Program-made: the position numbers and the translations under genes | Assembly: GCA_020634215.1 (NCBI GenBank) | Contig: JACKCD010000013.1 | Location: 1 to 64,000, forward strand | DNA from: Ardenticatenaceae bacterium | Lineage (GTDB): Bacteria; Chloroflexota; Anaerolineae; Promineifilales; Promineifilaceae | Length of the DNA: 64,000 nt | Direction of reading: 5' to 3' | Notes under the pieces: model-generated | Database searches by the model: none | What the model was told of the DNA's origin: nothing | Seen by the model: the letters and a program-made list of their open reading frames with translations, nothing else | Part shown: one piece after another, positions 33,153-42,240 of the stretch | Layout: each line of letters starts with the position of its first letter | Numbering within the stretch: the stretch's first letter is position 1

Positions 33153-35378
33153 CTAATCCCTGCTTTTGAGGAACTGGTATAGCACCCCCAGCACTGTGGC
33201 TGGTTCCATTTCGCGGTCGCGGTCGCGCTGGCGGGTGGCGCGGCTGCGGCTGATGTGGAGGACGCGGCGGGCGCGGGTGAGGCTGACGTAGAGGAGGCGG
33301 AGGCGTTCGCTGATGACATCTATGTGGGCGGATTCGGTGGCAGAACGGCCGTTAAACAACCCAGCATTCCCCTCCATCACAAACCGCAGTTGCGCCACCA
33401 CCTCGGCCGTGGGGTCGCCCCCCAAAAAGTCGTGGACACCCAAAAACGGGCTTTCCAGCGTGCTGGGAATCCAGAAACCATCAATCCCTAGCAAAAACAC
33501 CACATCCCATTCTAATCCTTTGGCGCTGTGCTGCGTCGTTAGCGTGATTCGTCCCGGCTGCGGTTCGTAGCCCAAATCGGTGGGGCGGGTGAGCGGGAGG
33601 CGGCGACGGCCGGCAACCACATCGGCCAGATGTGCCACCAGATCGGGCAGCCGTAGTTCCGGCTGCGTTTCACGCCAGCCGCGCAAAATGGTGGCAATTT
33701 GGTAGGCCAGTGCCAAATCCGCTTCGTGGCTGTCGCCCCAGGCAAACAGTTCGTCGCCCAACGCCAGTGCCAAATCGTCAATGGGCAGGGGGCGCAGGGC
33801 AAAAATGGGGCGCAAAAAATGCAAAAAGTGGTCAATGTGGCGCAGTTCTTCTTCGCTGGCAACGCCTGCTGGCAAAGCTGCCGTTACGTCGTCGGCTTCC
33901 CAGGGGAAAAGCAACGCTTCCGGCTGGTGGACGCTGCGGAGGAGCATTTGCAGCCGCTCGGCTCCGTTTTCGGGGGCGGTGGCGGCGGGGTGGCCGAGGG
34001 CGTGGAGGCTGGCGTGGGCAGTGGACAACGCCTTGGTGTCAAGCGGGTCGGCTAAAATGGCAAGTACGGCGTGGATGGCGGCGGCGATTTCGCGCTCCCG
34101 ACTGCCGCCGCGCAGCAGGTTGTCGTAATTGGCATCTTCCTCGTCGAGATAATCCACCAGCAGGTGGCCGACCTGGTTGGTGGGAACCAGAATGGCGATG
34201 GTGTGGTGGGGGTGCTGGCGGGCGTATTGGGTGGCTTGTTTGGCAACGGCCGGTATTTCCTCATCCTCGCGGTGGCGAAAAACCTTGATCTGGATGCTGG
34301 CTTCGCTGTCGGGTGGGTTGGGCTGGCTGTCGCCGGGCGGGGTGGGGAGGATGTTTTGGCGGCGGAAGGTGTGGTGGCGCACCTCGGCCACGGGATGGTT
34401 GTCTATGACCCAGTTGAGGACGGTGTTGGCGGCTTCGATGATGAGCGGGGCAGAACGGCCGCTATTGGGCAGGGGGCGTGAAACCACATCGGGCAAGTCG
34501 AGAAAGGCGTTGAAAAATTGGGGGTGGGCGGCGGTGAAGGTACTGGTAATCGCTTGGTTGGGGTCGCCAACGCGACCCCAGTTGCCGCCGGGGCCAGTAA
34601 GCTGTTCCAGCAGCCGTTCTTGCAGCGGCACGCTGTCCTGGGCTTCGTCTTCCAGCACATAGGGCCAGCGGCGGCGTAGTTCGGCGGCCAAATCCGGGCG
34701 GTAAAAAAGCAGGTCGGCGGCTTGCCAGATGAGGTCGTCGAAGTCGAGGGCGGCTTGGCGGATGAGGATGGCTTGATAGCGGCTGTAGATGCCTGCCATC
34801 ATTGCCAGCAGGGGGGCATCGCTGTCGCTGGCTTCCAGCCGCGCCAAAATTTGGTCGGGGGTGTAGCGTTCGTTTTTGGCGGTGCGGATGAAGTTGGCGG
34901 CGGTGCTTTCGGTGATGGTGTGCCAGCGGGCGCGCATTTGCGGGCTGTTGTCGGGCAGGAATTGGTTCCACTGGTCGCTGTGGCTTTCGATCCAGCTATC
35001 AACGGCCGTTCCCAAAAAGCTGCTGGCCTGGGTGTCGCTCAGCACGCTGGGGCCATCGTCGTCGCCGAGGCTGCTGCTGGCGATGCGGACGATTTCCAGG
35101 GCGAGGCTGTGGAGGGTGCGGACATCGTACCCGGCGGGTGGCAGCCCCATCTCTTCCAAACGGCGGCGGATGCGGGCTTTGAAGGTGTCGACGCTGGCGT
35201 TGAGGAAGGTGACGATGAGGATTTGCTGCCCGGCGGTGGGGTCTAAACGGCCATTGCCGATCAACTGCGCCGCCAGGAGTGACAGGGTAAACGTTTTGCC
35301 GCTGCCGGGAACGGCGCTGACGGCCATACGGCCGTTTTCGTAGGTTAGAATGTCGGCTTGGGCGGGTCGTAGGTTCAT
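33153..35378 (-). CDS. UvrD/Rep-type superfamily 1 helicase
   Basis: A 741-residue protein. Walker A is VPGSGKTFT (residues ~19-27), motif II is LEDEAQDS near 240, motif III follows as GDPNQAI, motif V is TTQHSAKGLEWDVVFLLG and motif VI LRLLYVSLTRAR. It is a 3'-5' DNA helicase of the UvrD/PcrA/Rep group, somewhat short, with no nuclease domain. ATG 35378 (MNLRPAQADIL) was chosen; the upward extension runs through a low-complexity repeat. Likely repair or replication-restart role. Confidence 0.9.
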   Translation of the reverse strand: MNLRPAQADILTYENGRMAVSAVPGSGKTFTLSLLAAQLIGNGRLDPTAGQQILIVTFLNASVDTFKARIRRRLEEMGLPPAGYDVRTLHSLALEIVRIASSSLGDDDGPSVLSDTQASSFLGTAVDSWIESHSDQWNQFLPDNSPQMRARWHTITESTAANFIRTAKNERYTPDQILARLEASDSDAPLLAMMAGIYSRYQAILIRQAALDFDDLIWQAADLLFYRPDLAAELRRRWPYVLEDEAQDSVPLQERLLEQLTGPGGNWGRVGDPNQAITSTFTAAHPQFFNAFLDLPDVVSRPLPNSGRSAPLIIEAANTVLNWVIDNHPVAEVRHHTFRRQNILPTPPGDSQPNPPDSEASIQIKVFRHREDEEIPAVAKQATQYARQHPHHTIAILVPTNQVGHLLVDYLDEEDANYDNLLRGGSREREIAAAIHAVLAILADPLDTKALSTAHASLHALGHPAATAPENGAERLQMLLRSVHQPEALLFPWEADDVTAALPAGVASEEELRHIDHFLHFLRPIFALRPLPIDDLALALGDELFAWGDSHEADLALAYQIATILRGWRETQPELRLPDLVAHLADVVAGRRRLPLTRPTDLGYEPQPGRITLTTQHSAKGLEWDVVFLLGIDGFWIPSTLESPFLGVHDFLGGDPTAEVVAQLRFVMEGNAGLFNGRSATESAHIDVISERLRLLYVSLTRARRVLHISRSRATRQRDRDREMEPATVLGVLYQFLKSRD

Positions 35379-35387
35379 AAGAGGCAG

Positions 35388-35459
35388 GGGGCGGGGGAGC
35401 GGGGGAGCAGGGGAGCAAGGCGTTTCACCCCTGCACCTCTGCCCCCCTGCTCCCCCGCC
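35388..35459. repeat. GC-rich low-complexity inverted repeat
   Basis: GGGGGAGC units followed by GCTCCCCCGC-type units fold into an imperfect hairpin immediately upstream of the helicase start. It is another member of the tandem-unit hairpin class. Confidence 0.7.
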
Positions 35460-35681
35460 AATTAAATTCACGCGGTGTTAATGGTATACACGGCTTTTCT
35501 TTGGCATTCTCTTGGCTGCATCACACCAGATGCGGTCTGGGAGCAGCCTAAGTTGAGCTTAAATTATAGAGCCGATGGCGTGATGCCGACAAGCGTGTGT
35601 ATTGGAACCGGGTGTCGAAGGGTCAAATCAGTGTAGCGGTAATGTTGTATTGTCCGACCTTCGACACCCCAAATAATCATT
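35460..35681. other. Intergenic region with an 11-bp inverted repeat
   Basis: GGTGTCGAAGG (35611-35621) pairs with CCTTCGACACC (35658-35668) just before the SH3b gene. No gene is seen. Confidence 0.5.
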
Positions 35682-36638
35682 ATGGCATCTCCTCGACGCT
35701 GGTTTTTCCCCCTTGTGTTGTTGTTAATTTTGGTTGTGGCTGAACGAACAACGGCCGTTTATCTCAACTCCTCTGGTCAAGTTGGGCTGCGAACGGCTTT
35801 TGAGTCAACGCGGGTGGAAACGGCCGTTTTGCCAACCCAGATTCCCCTTGCGCCCGGTGAAGTCGTCGAGCAAGCGGGGGTGGTGCTTTCCAAGGGGTTG
35901 AATGTGCGGCTGGGAGCCGGGAATGCGTTTGGGGTGATAACGGCCGTTAAACAAGGCACCAAGCTGGAATTGTTGGGGCAAGACCCATCCGGCCATTGGC
36001 TCAAGGTGGTGCTGCCAACGGGGGAAAAGGGTTGGGTCGGCGCATCGTTTGTGGCACGCCCCAACGTGGTCGTCAAGTTGCCCGTTGTGGTCAGCGATGT
36101 GGTGCTGGTGACGGCAACCAACGAGGTTGTGATTGCGATGGTGGCAGAAACGGCCGTTTCTTCGCCAACCGCCACCCGCGCCCCCATCATTATTGCCACC
36201 GTTGAGCCATCTCCCACGGCTGCAATCGAACCAACAGCCGCTGCTACCCAGGTGCCAACCGAAACCCCTGTTCCGACCAACACCGCCACCGCATTGCCAA
36301 CCAGCACGGCTACCGTGTTACCAACCAACACGGCTACTGCCTTACCAACTAGTACCGCCACGACTGCACCCGCCGCTGCCTCAACCAACACGGTGATTGC
36401 AGCAGCATTGGCAGCGGACGAGAGAGCGGAGGCAGAAACGGCCGTTGTGCCTCCCACGGCAACCCCTGCGGCCGTTGCCCAACTGGTTGAGCCAACCGTT
36501 CCCGCACCCCATTCATCCACCTTTACCCCCCCTTCCGATGGCTTCCCCGTCATCAAAATCATTGGCACCGTTTTTCTTATCATTGCCTTTCTTTTCACCA
36601 TTGTCATCTTCATCCGTCTCAACCAACGTCGCATCTAG
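35682..36638 (+). CDS. SH3b-domain, Thr/Pro-rich membrane protein
   Basis: A 318-residue protein anchored at both ends: an N-terminal signal/membrane segment (~7-25) and a C-terminal one (~290-312, IKIIGTVFLIIAFLFTIVIFI). Residues ~66-130 are a bacterial SH3 domain (GLNVRLGAGNAFGVITAVKQG ends near WVGASFV), often a wall- or peptide-binding module. The linker has tandem LPTxTAT units, a wall-spanning Thr/Pro spacer common in Chloroflexota. Five AACGGCCGTT copies lie in this one gene, all read as TAV. Confidence 0.75.
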   Translation: MASPRRWFFPLVLLLILVVAERTTAVYLNSSGQVGLRTAFESTRVETAVLPTQIPLAPGEVVEQAGVVLSKGLNVRLGAGNAFGVITAVKQGTKLELLGQDPSGHWLKVVLPTGEKGWVGASFVARPNVVVKLPVVVSDVVLVTATNEVVIAMVAETAVSSPTATRAPIIIATVEPSPTAAIEPTAAATQVPTETPVPTNTATALPTSTATVLPTNTATALPTSTATTAPAAASTNTVIAAALAADERAEAETAVVPPTATPAAVAQLVEPTVPAPHSSTFTPPSDGFPVIKIIGTVFLIIAFLFTIVIFIRLNQRRI

Positions 36639-36709
36639 CCGGAATTCGCCGATTGGCCGATGAGCCATTAGCCGTGCCCTATTGCTTTGCCGCAATTTGC
36701 GCTAAAATG

Positions 36710-36799
36710 ACGGGCAGTTAGATAAACAACTAACACCGAATCGGTACAAACAGGTGGAAAACGGCCGTTTGTTCCATTCGGTGTTTCTTTGTTGCCCGT
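36710..36799 (+). promoter_or_regulatory. Nested palindromic leader upstream of aminotransferase
   Basis: Three concentric inverted repeats: ACGGGCA (36710-36716) with TGCCCGT (36793-36799), AACACCGAAT (36732-36741) with ATTCGGTGTT (36776-36785), and AACGGCCGTT at 36760-36769 inside. Possibly a structured leader or terminator 43 bases before the gene. Confidence 0.5.
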
Positions 36800-36841
36800 T
36801 CGTGTGGCGTTCGCGGCAAAAAACTGACAAGAGGAAAGAAG

Positions 36842-38008
36842 ATGAAACCCAAATTTGCACAACGTATTGCCGCCCAAGCTAATGTTCATTGGGCGACGGT
36901 GGGAAAGTTGATCCAAACCAAGGTAGCGCAGGGCATGGATGTCATTCAAATCTCGTCCGGCGACCCCGACCTGCCTACGCCGCGCCCGGTGGTCGAGACG
37001 CTGCGCGAAGCTGTGCTAGACCCCACCTATCACCGTTACCCGTTCAGCTTTCGCACCGATATTCACCAAGCCGTAGCCACCTGGTATCAAAACCGGTTCG
37101 GTGTCACCCTTGATCCAGCGTCTGAAGTGCTGATGCTGGCTGGGTCTCAAGAAGGAATCGGCCATTTGGGGCTGGCGGTGATGGAGCCGGGGGCGGTGGC
37201 GATTGTGACCGACCCTGCCTACGGTAGCTATACGCGGGCCACCCAGTTTGCCGGGGGTGAGGTATACCTATTGCCCATTCACGCCGAAGACGGCTATTTG
37301 CCTCAGTTAGCGCAAATCCCGGCCGACGTGCTGGCAAAAACGCGGCTGCTGTGGCTCAATTACCCCAACAACCCGACGGGTGCCATTGCCCCGCTGTCCT
37401 TTTTTGAAGAAGTGGTGGCGTTTGCCAAAAAACACGACCTTCTGGTTTGCCACGACAACGCCTATTCCGACATCGCTTTTGACGGCTACCAGGCTCCCAG
37501 CTTTTTGGCGGTAGACGGGGCGAAGGAGGTCGGGGTGGAGATCAACACCTTGAGCAAGGCGTTTAACATGGCCGGCTGGCGCGTAGGAATGGCGGTTGGC
37601 AATGCAGAAGTGCTGGCGGCCATGGGGGCGGTGCATCGCAACAGCAGCATGGGGCTATTTGGCCCGGTGCAACTGGCGGCCATTGAGGCGCTGACGGGTG
37701 ACCAAAGCTGGATGGAGGAGCGCAACCGGATTTATCAGCAGCGGCGGGATATTGTGGTAGAGGGGCTGCGGAGCATAGGCATGCAGGTAGAGCCGCCCAA
37801 GGCGACGCTATATGTATGGGCCAAGCTACCGCCCGGTTATGACGATTCCTTTGCCTTTGCCCAATGGCTGCTGGATGAGACTGGGGTTTGGATTTCTTCT
37901 GGTAGCTTTTTTGGTGAGGGTGGGCGCGAATATATGCGAGCCACCCTGACGCTGCCCACAGCGCGGCTGGAGGAAGCGATGGCGCGGCTGCAAAAGGTGC
38001 GGTTGTAA
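36842..38008 (+). CDS. Class I/II aminotransferase, LL-DAP aminotransferase-like
   Basis: A 388-residue PLP enzyme. The substrate/PLP motifs are NYPNNPTGAIAP (~177-188), HDNAYSDIAFDG with the conserved Asp and Tyr, and the PLP lysine in INTLSKAFNMAGWRVG (~238). It matches the LL-diaminopimelate aminotransferase / MalY-like group, which may feed lysine or cell-wall synthesis, though other amino acids are possible. The ribosome site AGAGGAAAG precedes the ATG. Confidence 0.82.
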   Translation: MKPKFAQRIAAQANVHWATVGKLIQTKVAQGMDVIQISSGDPDLPTPRPVVETLREAVLDPTYHRYPFSFRTDIHQAVATWYQNRFGVTLDPASEVLMLAGSQEGIGHLGLAVMEPGAVAIVTDPAYGSYTRATQFAGGEVYLLPIHAEDGYLPQLAQIPADVLAKTRLLWLNYPNNPTGAIAPLSFFEEVVAFAKKHDLLVCHDNAYSDIAFDGYQAPSFLAVDGAKEVGVEINTLSKAFNMAGWRVGMAVGNAEVLAAMGAVHRNSSMGLFGPVQLAAIEALTGDQSWMEERNRIYQQRRDIVVEGLRSIGMQVEPPKATLYVWAKLPPGYDDSFAFAQWLLDETGVWISSGSFFGEGGREYMRATLTLPTARLEEAMARLQKVRL

Positions 38009-38015
38009 AAGGGGT

Positions 38016-38067
38016 TTGGGGATTGGAGATTATGCACGTTCACCAATCTCCAATCTCCAATCCCCAA
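38016..38067. repeat. Perfect 16-bp inverted repeat of GATTGGA units
   Basis: Arms 38016-38031 and 38052-38067 (TTGGGGATTGGAGATT and complement) lie between the convergent aminotransferase and cysQ genes and probably act as a two-way terminator. Confidence 0.8.
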
Positions 38068-38069
38068 TC

Positions 38070-38864
38070 TCAATTTGTTCTGGCCGTATGGCGATGAGGA
38101 GCGAGGGCGGCGAGGATTTGGGGGTGTAAACGGCCGTTATCGGCAATAATCCCATTTACCAGCGTTTTGGGCTGGTTAAACCGAAACGGCTGGTCGTCCA
38201 GATCCACGCACACACCACCCGCTTCCTGCACTAGCAGCACCCCGGCGCAAATGTCCCACTCGTTCTTGGGGCCACGGCTCCAGCTTGCATCTGCCTGTCC
38301 GGCGGCAATTCGCGCCAGCTTATAGGCGATGCTGCCCATCGTGCGGATGTTCATCTCGGCTTCAAACGGGGCAAATTCCCCCCGTTTACGCTCGGAACGG
38401 CTGGCATCTATATTGGCTCCTTGCAGGGTAGTGCGGGGGGAAACGGCCGTTTTCACCCCATTCACCGTCATCCCCTCCCCCTTTGCCGCCGCAAACAGTT
38501 CGTCGGTTGCCGGGTTAAAGATCACCGCCAAAATCGGCAGCCCATCCTCCACCAGTGCCACCGAAACGGAAAATTCGGGAATGCCCAGCACAAACTCCTT
38601 TGTGCCGTCTAGCGGATCTACAATCCAGGCCAGCTTTTTCTCTAGCCGAACCCGGTCGTCCACCGTCTCCTCACTCAACCAGCCAGCCTCCGGCAGCAGT
38701 GCCAGTAGACGCTCTTTGAGCAGCGTGTCGGCGGCAAAGTCGGCATCAGTCACGGGGTTATCCGGCTTTTTGTCGTGGACATCAAATGAAGAACGGTAAA
38801 AGTGCATAATGGCCGCACCAGCAGCGCGGCTAATGTTAATGGTATCGTTGAGTAAATGTTTCAT
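38070..38864 (-). CDS. cysQ: 3'(2'),5'-bisphosphate nucleotidase CysQ-like
   Basis: A 264-residue inositol-monophosphatase-superfamily enzyme. The metal site WIVDPLDGTKEF (~80-91) with the T-K-E-F ending is the CysQ signature, together with upstream SEETVDD and the downstream WDICAGVLLVQEAGG motif. It removes the 3' phosphate from PAP, a by-product of sulfate assimilation. It fits the sulfur theme with cystathionine synthase next on the same strand. Two AACGGCCGTT copies lie within. Confidence 0.9.
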   Translation of the reverse strand: MKHLLNDTINISRAAGAAIMHFYRSSFDVHDKKPDNPVTDADFAADTLLKERLLALLPEAGWLSEETVDDRVRLEKKLAWIVDPLDGTKEFVLGIPEFSVSVALVEDGLPILAVIFNPATDELFAAAKGEGMTVNGVKTAVSPRTTLQGANIDASRSERKRGEFAPFEAEMNIRTMGSIAYKLARIAAGQADASWSRGPKNEWDICAGVLLVQEAGGVCVDLDDQPFRFNQPKTLVNGIIADNGRLHPQILAALAPHRHTARTN

Positions 38865-38875
38865 AGATTTTGATG

Positions 38876-38938
38876 GGACGCGGACGAACGCAGACGAACA
38901 CGGTCAAAATCCGCGTTTGTCGGCGTTTGTCCGCGTCC
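38876..38938. repeat. 28-bp imperfect inverted repeat GGACGCGGACGAACG
   Basis: Arms 38876-38903 and 38911-38938, with four mismatches, are made of GGACGAACGCA-like units. Related fragments occur near 29560 (CGCGTTCATCC) and 33090. Confidence 0.8.
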
Positions 38939-38950
38939 TATTGGTTGGTG

Positions 38951-40336
38951 TTACTGTACCTGGTGCGATAGGTAGTCGAGAATGTCAATTTTGGTGAGAA
39001 CGCCCTGCACGTGGCTGTCTACGGTGATGACAACGGCCGTTTGTTGGCTAAACAATCCCATCAGCTTCTCCAAACTGGTGTTGGGGCTGACGGTGGTGAC
39101 GTGAGGGTCAATCATGGATTCGATGGTTTCATCGGCGCGGTGAATGTGATCAACCTGGAGCATGTGGTTGAGCAGGTCAATTTCGGTGACGATGCCCTGC
39201 AAACGGCCGTTTTCATCCACCACCGGCAGTTGTGAAATATTATGGTCTTTCAGCGTCGTCACCACATCCACCATCAGGTCGGTGGGTTGGGCGGTAAATA
39301 AACGGCCGTCGAGCTTGCTGGCCTGAATATCACTGGCGCGAACCTCATCCCAGCCCCGCTGCAAGAAGCCGTTTTCCCGCATCCAGTCGTCGTCAAACAC
39401 CTTGCTCAAATAGCGCGACCCGGAATCGGGCAAAATGATCACCACCACATCATCCGCCCCCAACTGCTGCTCTAGCGCATATTTAATCGCCCCGGCCACG
39501 GCCGAGCCGCAGGAGCCGCCCGCAAAAATCCCTTCCTCGCGCACCAAGCGGCGCGTCATCAGCAAACTTTCGCGGTCGTTTACCTGGACAACGTGGTCAA
39601 CCAGCTTCAGGTTAAGCGTGCTGGGCAGAAAATCCTCGCCAATTCCTTCTACCTTATACCCCTCGGCTTTGGTGTATTCACCGGTGCGGTGCAGTTCGTA
39701 CAAAATCGAGCCAATTGGGTCAACCCCTACAATTTGCACCGCCGGGTTCTGCTCCTTTAGGTAACGCGCTACGCCGCTAATGGTGCCGCCCGTGCCCATG
39801 CCAGCTACAAAATGGGTAATCTTGCCCTCGGTCTGCGCCCAAATTTCTGGTCCGGTGGTTTCATAATGGGCCTGCGGGTTGACCGGGTTGTGGTATTGGT
39901 TGGCTAGAATGGCGTTGGGGGTTTCGGCCACCAGCCGATTGGCGACAGAGTAGTAGCTGCGGGGGTCTTCTGGCTCAACGGCCGTTGGCGTCACCACCAC
40001 CCGTGCCCCAAATGCCCGCAGCAGCAGAATCTTTTCCTGCGACATTTTATCGGGCATGACAAAAATGCAGCGGTACCCCTTGATGGCAGCAGCGATTGCC
40101 AGCCCCACGCCGGTGTTGCCCGACGTGGATTCGATGATGGTGCCGCCGGGTTGTAAACGGCCGTTTTTCTCCGCATCCTCAATAATCTTCCAGCCAATCC
40201 GGTCTTTGACCGAGCCACCGGGGTTAAAAAACTCCACTTTAGCCAGTATGGTACAAGGTAAACCAGCCACAACCGAGTTCAAACGCACCAGCGGCGTTTG
40301 CCCAATGGTCTCCATAATATTGTTGTAGTAATTCAT
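38951..40336 (-). CDS. Cystathionine beta-synthase with CBS pair
   Basis: A 461-residue enzyme from ATG 40336 (MNYYNNIMETIGQTPLVRL). Residues ~5-315 are the fold-type-II PLP domain with lysine in FFNPGGSVKDRIG and the STSGNTG loop; ~340-460 is a CBS domain pair that could bind adenosyl ligands. It condenses serine and homocysteine, or makes cysteine, in the transsulfuration/assimilation pathway. A longer open frame of 47 codons upstream overlaps the divergent leader and was rejected. A possible Crp-like site is 44 bases upstream. Confidence 0.9.
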   Translation of the reverse strand: MNYYNNIMETIGQTPLVRLNSVVAGLPCTILAKVEFFNPGGSVKDRIGWKIIEDAEKNGRLQPGGTIIESTSGNTGVGLAIAAAIKGYRCIFVMPDKMSQEKILLLRAFGARVVVTPTAVEPEDPRSYYSVANRLVAETPNAILANQYHNPVNPQAHYETTGPEIWAQTEGKITHFVAGMGTGGTISGVARYLKEQNPAVQIVGVDPIGSILYELHRTGEYTKAEGYKVEGIGEDFLPSTLNLKLVDHVVQVNDRESLLMTRRLVREEGIFAGGSCGSAVAGAIKYALEQQLGADDVVVIILPDSGSRYLSKVFDDDWMRENGFLQRGWDEVRASDIQASKLDGRLFTAQPTDLMVDVVTTLKDHNISQLPVVDENGRLQGIVTEIDLLNHMLQVDHIHRADETIESMIDPHVTTVSPNTSLEKLMGLFSQQTAVVITVDSHVQGVLTKIDILDYLSHQVQ

Positions 40337-40379
40337 CACTTTTTCACCTGCGGCTTTGCCCAAATTCACGGTCATTTGA

Positions 40380-40397
40380 TGTGAGACAAAGGTCACA
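40380..40397. promoter_or_regulatory. Possible Crp/Fnr-like site
   Basis: TGTGAGACAAAGGTCACA has TGTGA/TCACA half-sites around CAAAG, similar to 13253-13267. It lies between divergent cystathionine synthase and LysM hydrolase genes. The spacing differs from the first site, so this is tentative. Confidence 0.35.
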
Positions 40398-40494
40398 TAT
40401 GGCAGTATCATTGTGTCAGAAGCCAAATTTTGTGACGCTTTTGGATTGTATAACAAGTTGTCTGTCTGTGAAACCAAGACAAGAGGTAGTTATC

Positions 40495-41955
40495 GTGAAA
40501 TCTCGGATTGTTCATTTTTTGCAAAAAGGAAGGCAATCGCGCTACAGCGTGATTTTATTTGTTGTGATTGGGATGTTGATGATGGCAACGGCCGTTTCCG
40601 CCGCCACCTACATCGTTCAGCCCGGCGACACCCTCACCCGCATCGCCCAGCGTTTCGGTACCACCGTTGATACCCTCGTCCGTAACAACAATATTCCCAA
40701 CCCCAACCTCATTCACGTTGGGCAACAGCTTGAAGTGCCCGACAACGGCTCCGGCCCCGCACCCACCCCGACACCGCCACCATCTGGTGGTGGTGGTGGC
40801 AGCACCGGTACCGGGGTCTATATTGTTCAGCCCGGCGATACCCTGTCACGGATTGCCAGCCGCTTTGGTACGACCGTTCTTGCCATTGTGCAGGCTAACA
40901 ACATTGCTAACCCCAACTACATTTATGTAGGGCAGCGGCTCAATGTGCCTGGTGCTACCAGTGGCGGTGGTGGTGGCAGCAACCCCACCCCGCCTCCCCC
41001 AGCCCCGAATCCTAACCCGGCACCAACGGGTGGCTTTGCCTTGGGCGGCCAAACGCAGGGGTTTGGCAACAAATCGGTGATGCAGGATGCGCGGATGACG
41101 TGGGTGAAGTTCCAGCACAAATGGAGCTCCGGCGATTCACCTGACGTGCTGCTGGGTCGTATTCAGGATGCCCACAATAATGGCTTCAAGGTACTGCTTT
41201 CCATCACCGGGGCGCAAACGTACCCGTCGGCCGGCAGCATTGATTATGCCGGTTACGTCAACTTCCTGCGCGGTGTGGCCGCCCACGGCCCCGATGCCAT
41301 TGAAGTGTGGAACGAGATGAACATTGACTTTGAGTGGCCGGCCGGAGAAATTAGCCCCACTTCCTATGTCAACAACATGCTTGCCCCCGCCTACAACGCC
41401 ATCAAAGCCGCCAACGGTAATGTGATGGTCATTTCCGGCGCACTCGCACCGACTGGCTTTGATAATGGCACCAATGCTTGGGCTGATGACCGCTATATTC
41501 GCGGTATGGCGGCGGCCGGTGGTGCAAACTATATGGATTGCGTGGGCGTACACCACAACGCCGGTGCCACCTCCCCCAACGCCACTTCCGGCCATCCCGC
41601 CGGGTCGCACTATAGCTGGTATTTCCGGCCAACGATGGATTTGTACTACAACGCTTTTGGCGGCTCTCGCCCTGTTTGCTTCACAGAGTTAGGCTATTTG
41701 TCGGGCGAAGGGTTTAACAAACTGCCCGCCAACTTTAGCTGGGCTGGTGGCACATCGGTTAATGAACATGCCCAATGGCTTGGCGAAGCGGTACAGCTTG
41801 CCCGCAGCAGCGGCAAGGCTCGCTTGGTCATCATCTACAACGTGGATTTCACCCAATACGATGAAAATGGCGACCCGCAGGCCGGGTATGCCATCATCCG
41901 TCCGGGTGGCAGTTGCCCGGCCTGTAGCCAATTGCGAGCGGCAATGGGGGGCTAG
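40495..41955 (+). CDS. Secreted LysM glycoside-hydrolase-like protein
   Basis: A 486-residue exported protein starting at GTG 40495 with GAGG eight bases before. A signal segment (~18-35) is followed by two LysM domains (~38-82, ~102-147; YIVQPGDTLTRIAQRFGTT and YIVQPGDTLSRIASRFGTT) joined by Gly/Pro linkers, then a TIM-barrel domain (~185-480). VWNEMN and FTELGY provide an acid/base and a nucleophile glutamate in the GH-A clan pattern. It probably binds peptidoglycan or chitin and cuts a polysaccharide; the exact substrate is unknown. Confidence 0.82.
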   Translation: MKSRIVHFLQKGRQSRYSVILFVVIGMLMMATAVSAATYIVQPGDTLTRIAQRFGTTVDTLVRNNNIPNPNLIHVGQQLEVPDNGSGPAPTPTPPPSGGGGGSTGTGVYIVQPGDTLSRIASRFGTTVLAIVQANNIANPNYIYVGQRLNVPGATSGGGGGSNPTPPPPAPNPNPAPTGGFALGGQTQGFGNKSVMQDARMTWVKFQHKWSSGDSPDVLLGRIQDAHNNGFKVLLSITGAQTYPSAGSIDYAGYVNFLRGVAAHGPDAIEVWNEMNIDFEWPAGEISPTSYVNNMLAPAYNAIKAANGNVMVISGALAPTGFDNGTNAWADDRYIRGMAAAGGANYMDCVGVHHNAGATSPNATSGHPAGSHYSWYFRPTMDLYYNAFGGSRPVCFTELGYLSGEGFNKLPANFSWAGGTSVNEHAQWLGEAVQLARSSGKARLVIIYNVDFTQYDENGDPQAGYAIIRPGGSCPACSQLRAAMGG

Positions 41956-41995
41956 AGGACTTATAACCCGCGCTCTTTGCTGAAAAAGAGATGTC

Positions 41996-42035
41996 AAAGG
42001 TGTGGCTGTTAGTAAACAGCAGCCACACCTTTTTT
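41996..42035 (+). terminator. Intrinsic terminator
   Basis: AAAGGTGTGGCTG (41996-42008) pairs with CAGCCACACCTTT (42020-42032), followed by a T run. It ends the LysM hydrolase transcript. Confidence 0.92.
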
Positions 42036-42240
42036 GTTTGCCTGGTACTGGGTGATATTGTAGAATGATTCGCAATCGGCGAATTTTCGCTGAGAAATTA
42101 GCGATTAAAATGAATCATTGCGAAGCTGTGGTGCTCCCTTTATAATGTTTCGTTGGAACATCTTTGCAGCACCTTAATAGCCACCCCCATTGTTTGCATT
42201 CTAGTGTAGGCAAGGGCGCAGAGAAAATAAGGAGTAGGTT

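Noticed and set aside
36280..36370. Tandem repeats that could be taken for a CRISPR array
   Set aside because: They are in-frame LPTxTAT codon repeats of the SH3b gene with no spacers. No CRISPR array was found in the window.
35777..36634. 285-codon minus-strand frame opposite the SH3b gene
   Set aside because: It is Val/Ala/Thr repetitive because it mirrors the LPTxTAT linker; no ribosome site or homology.
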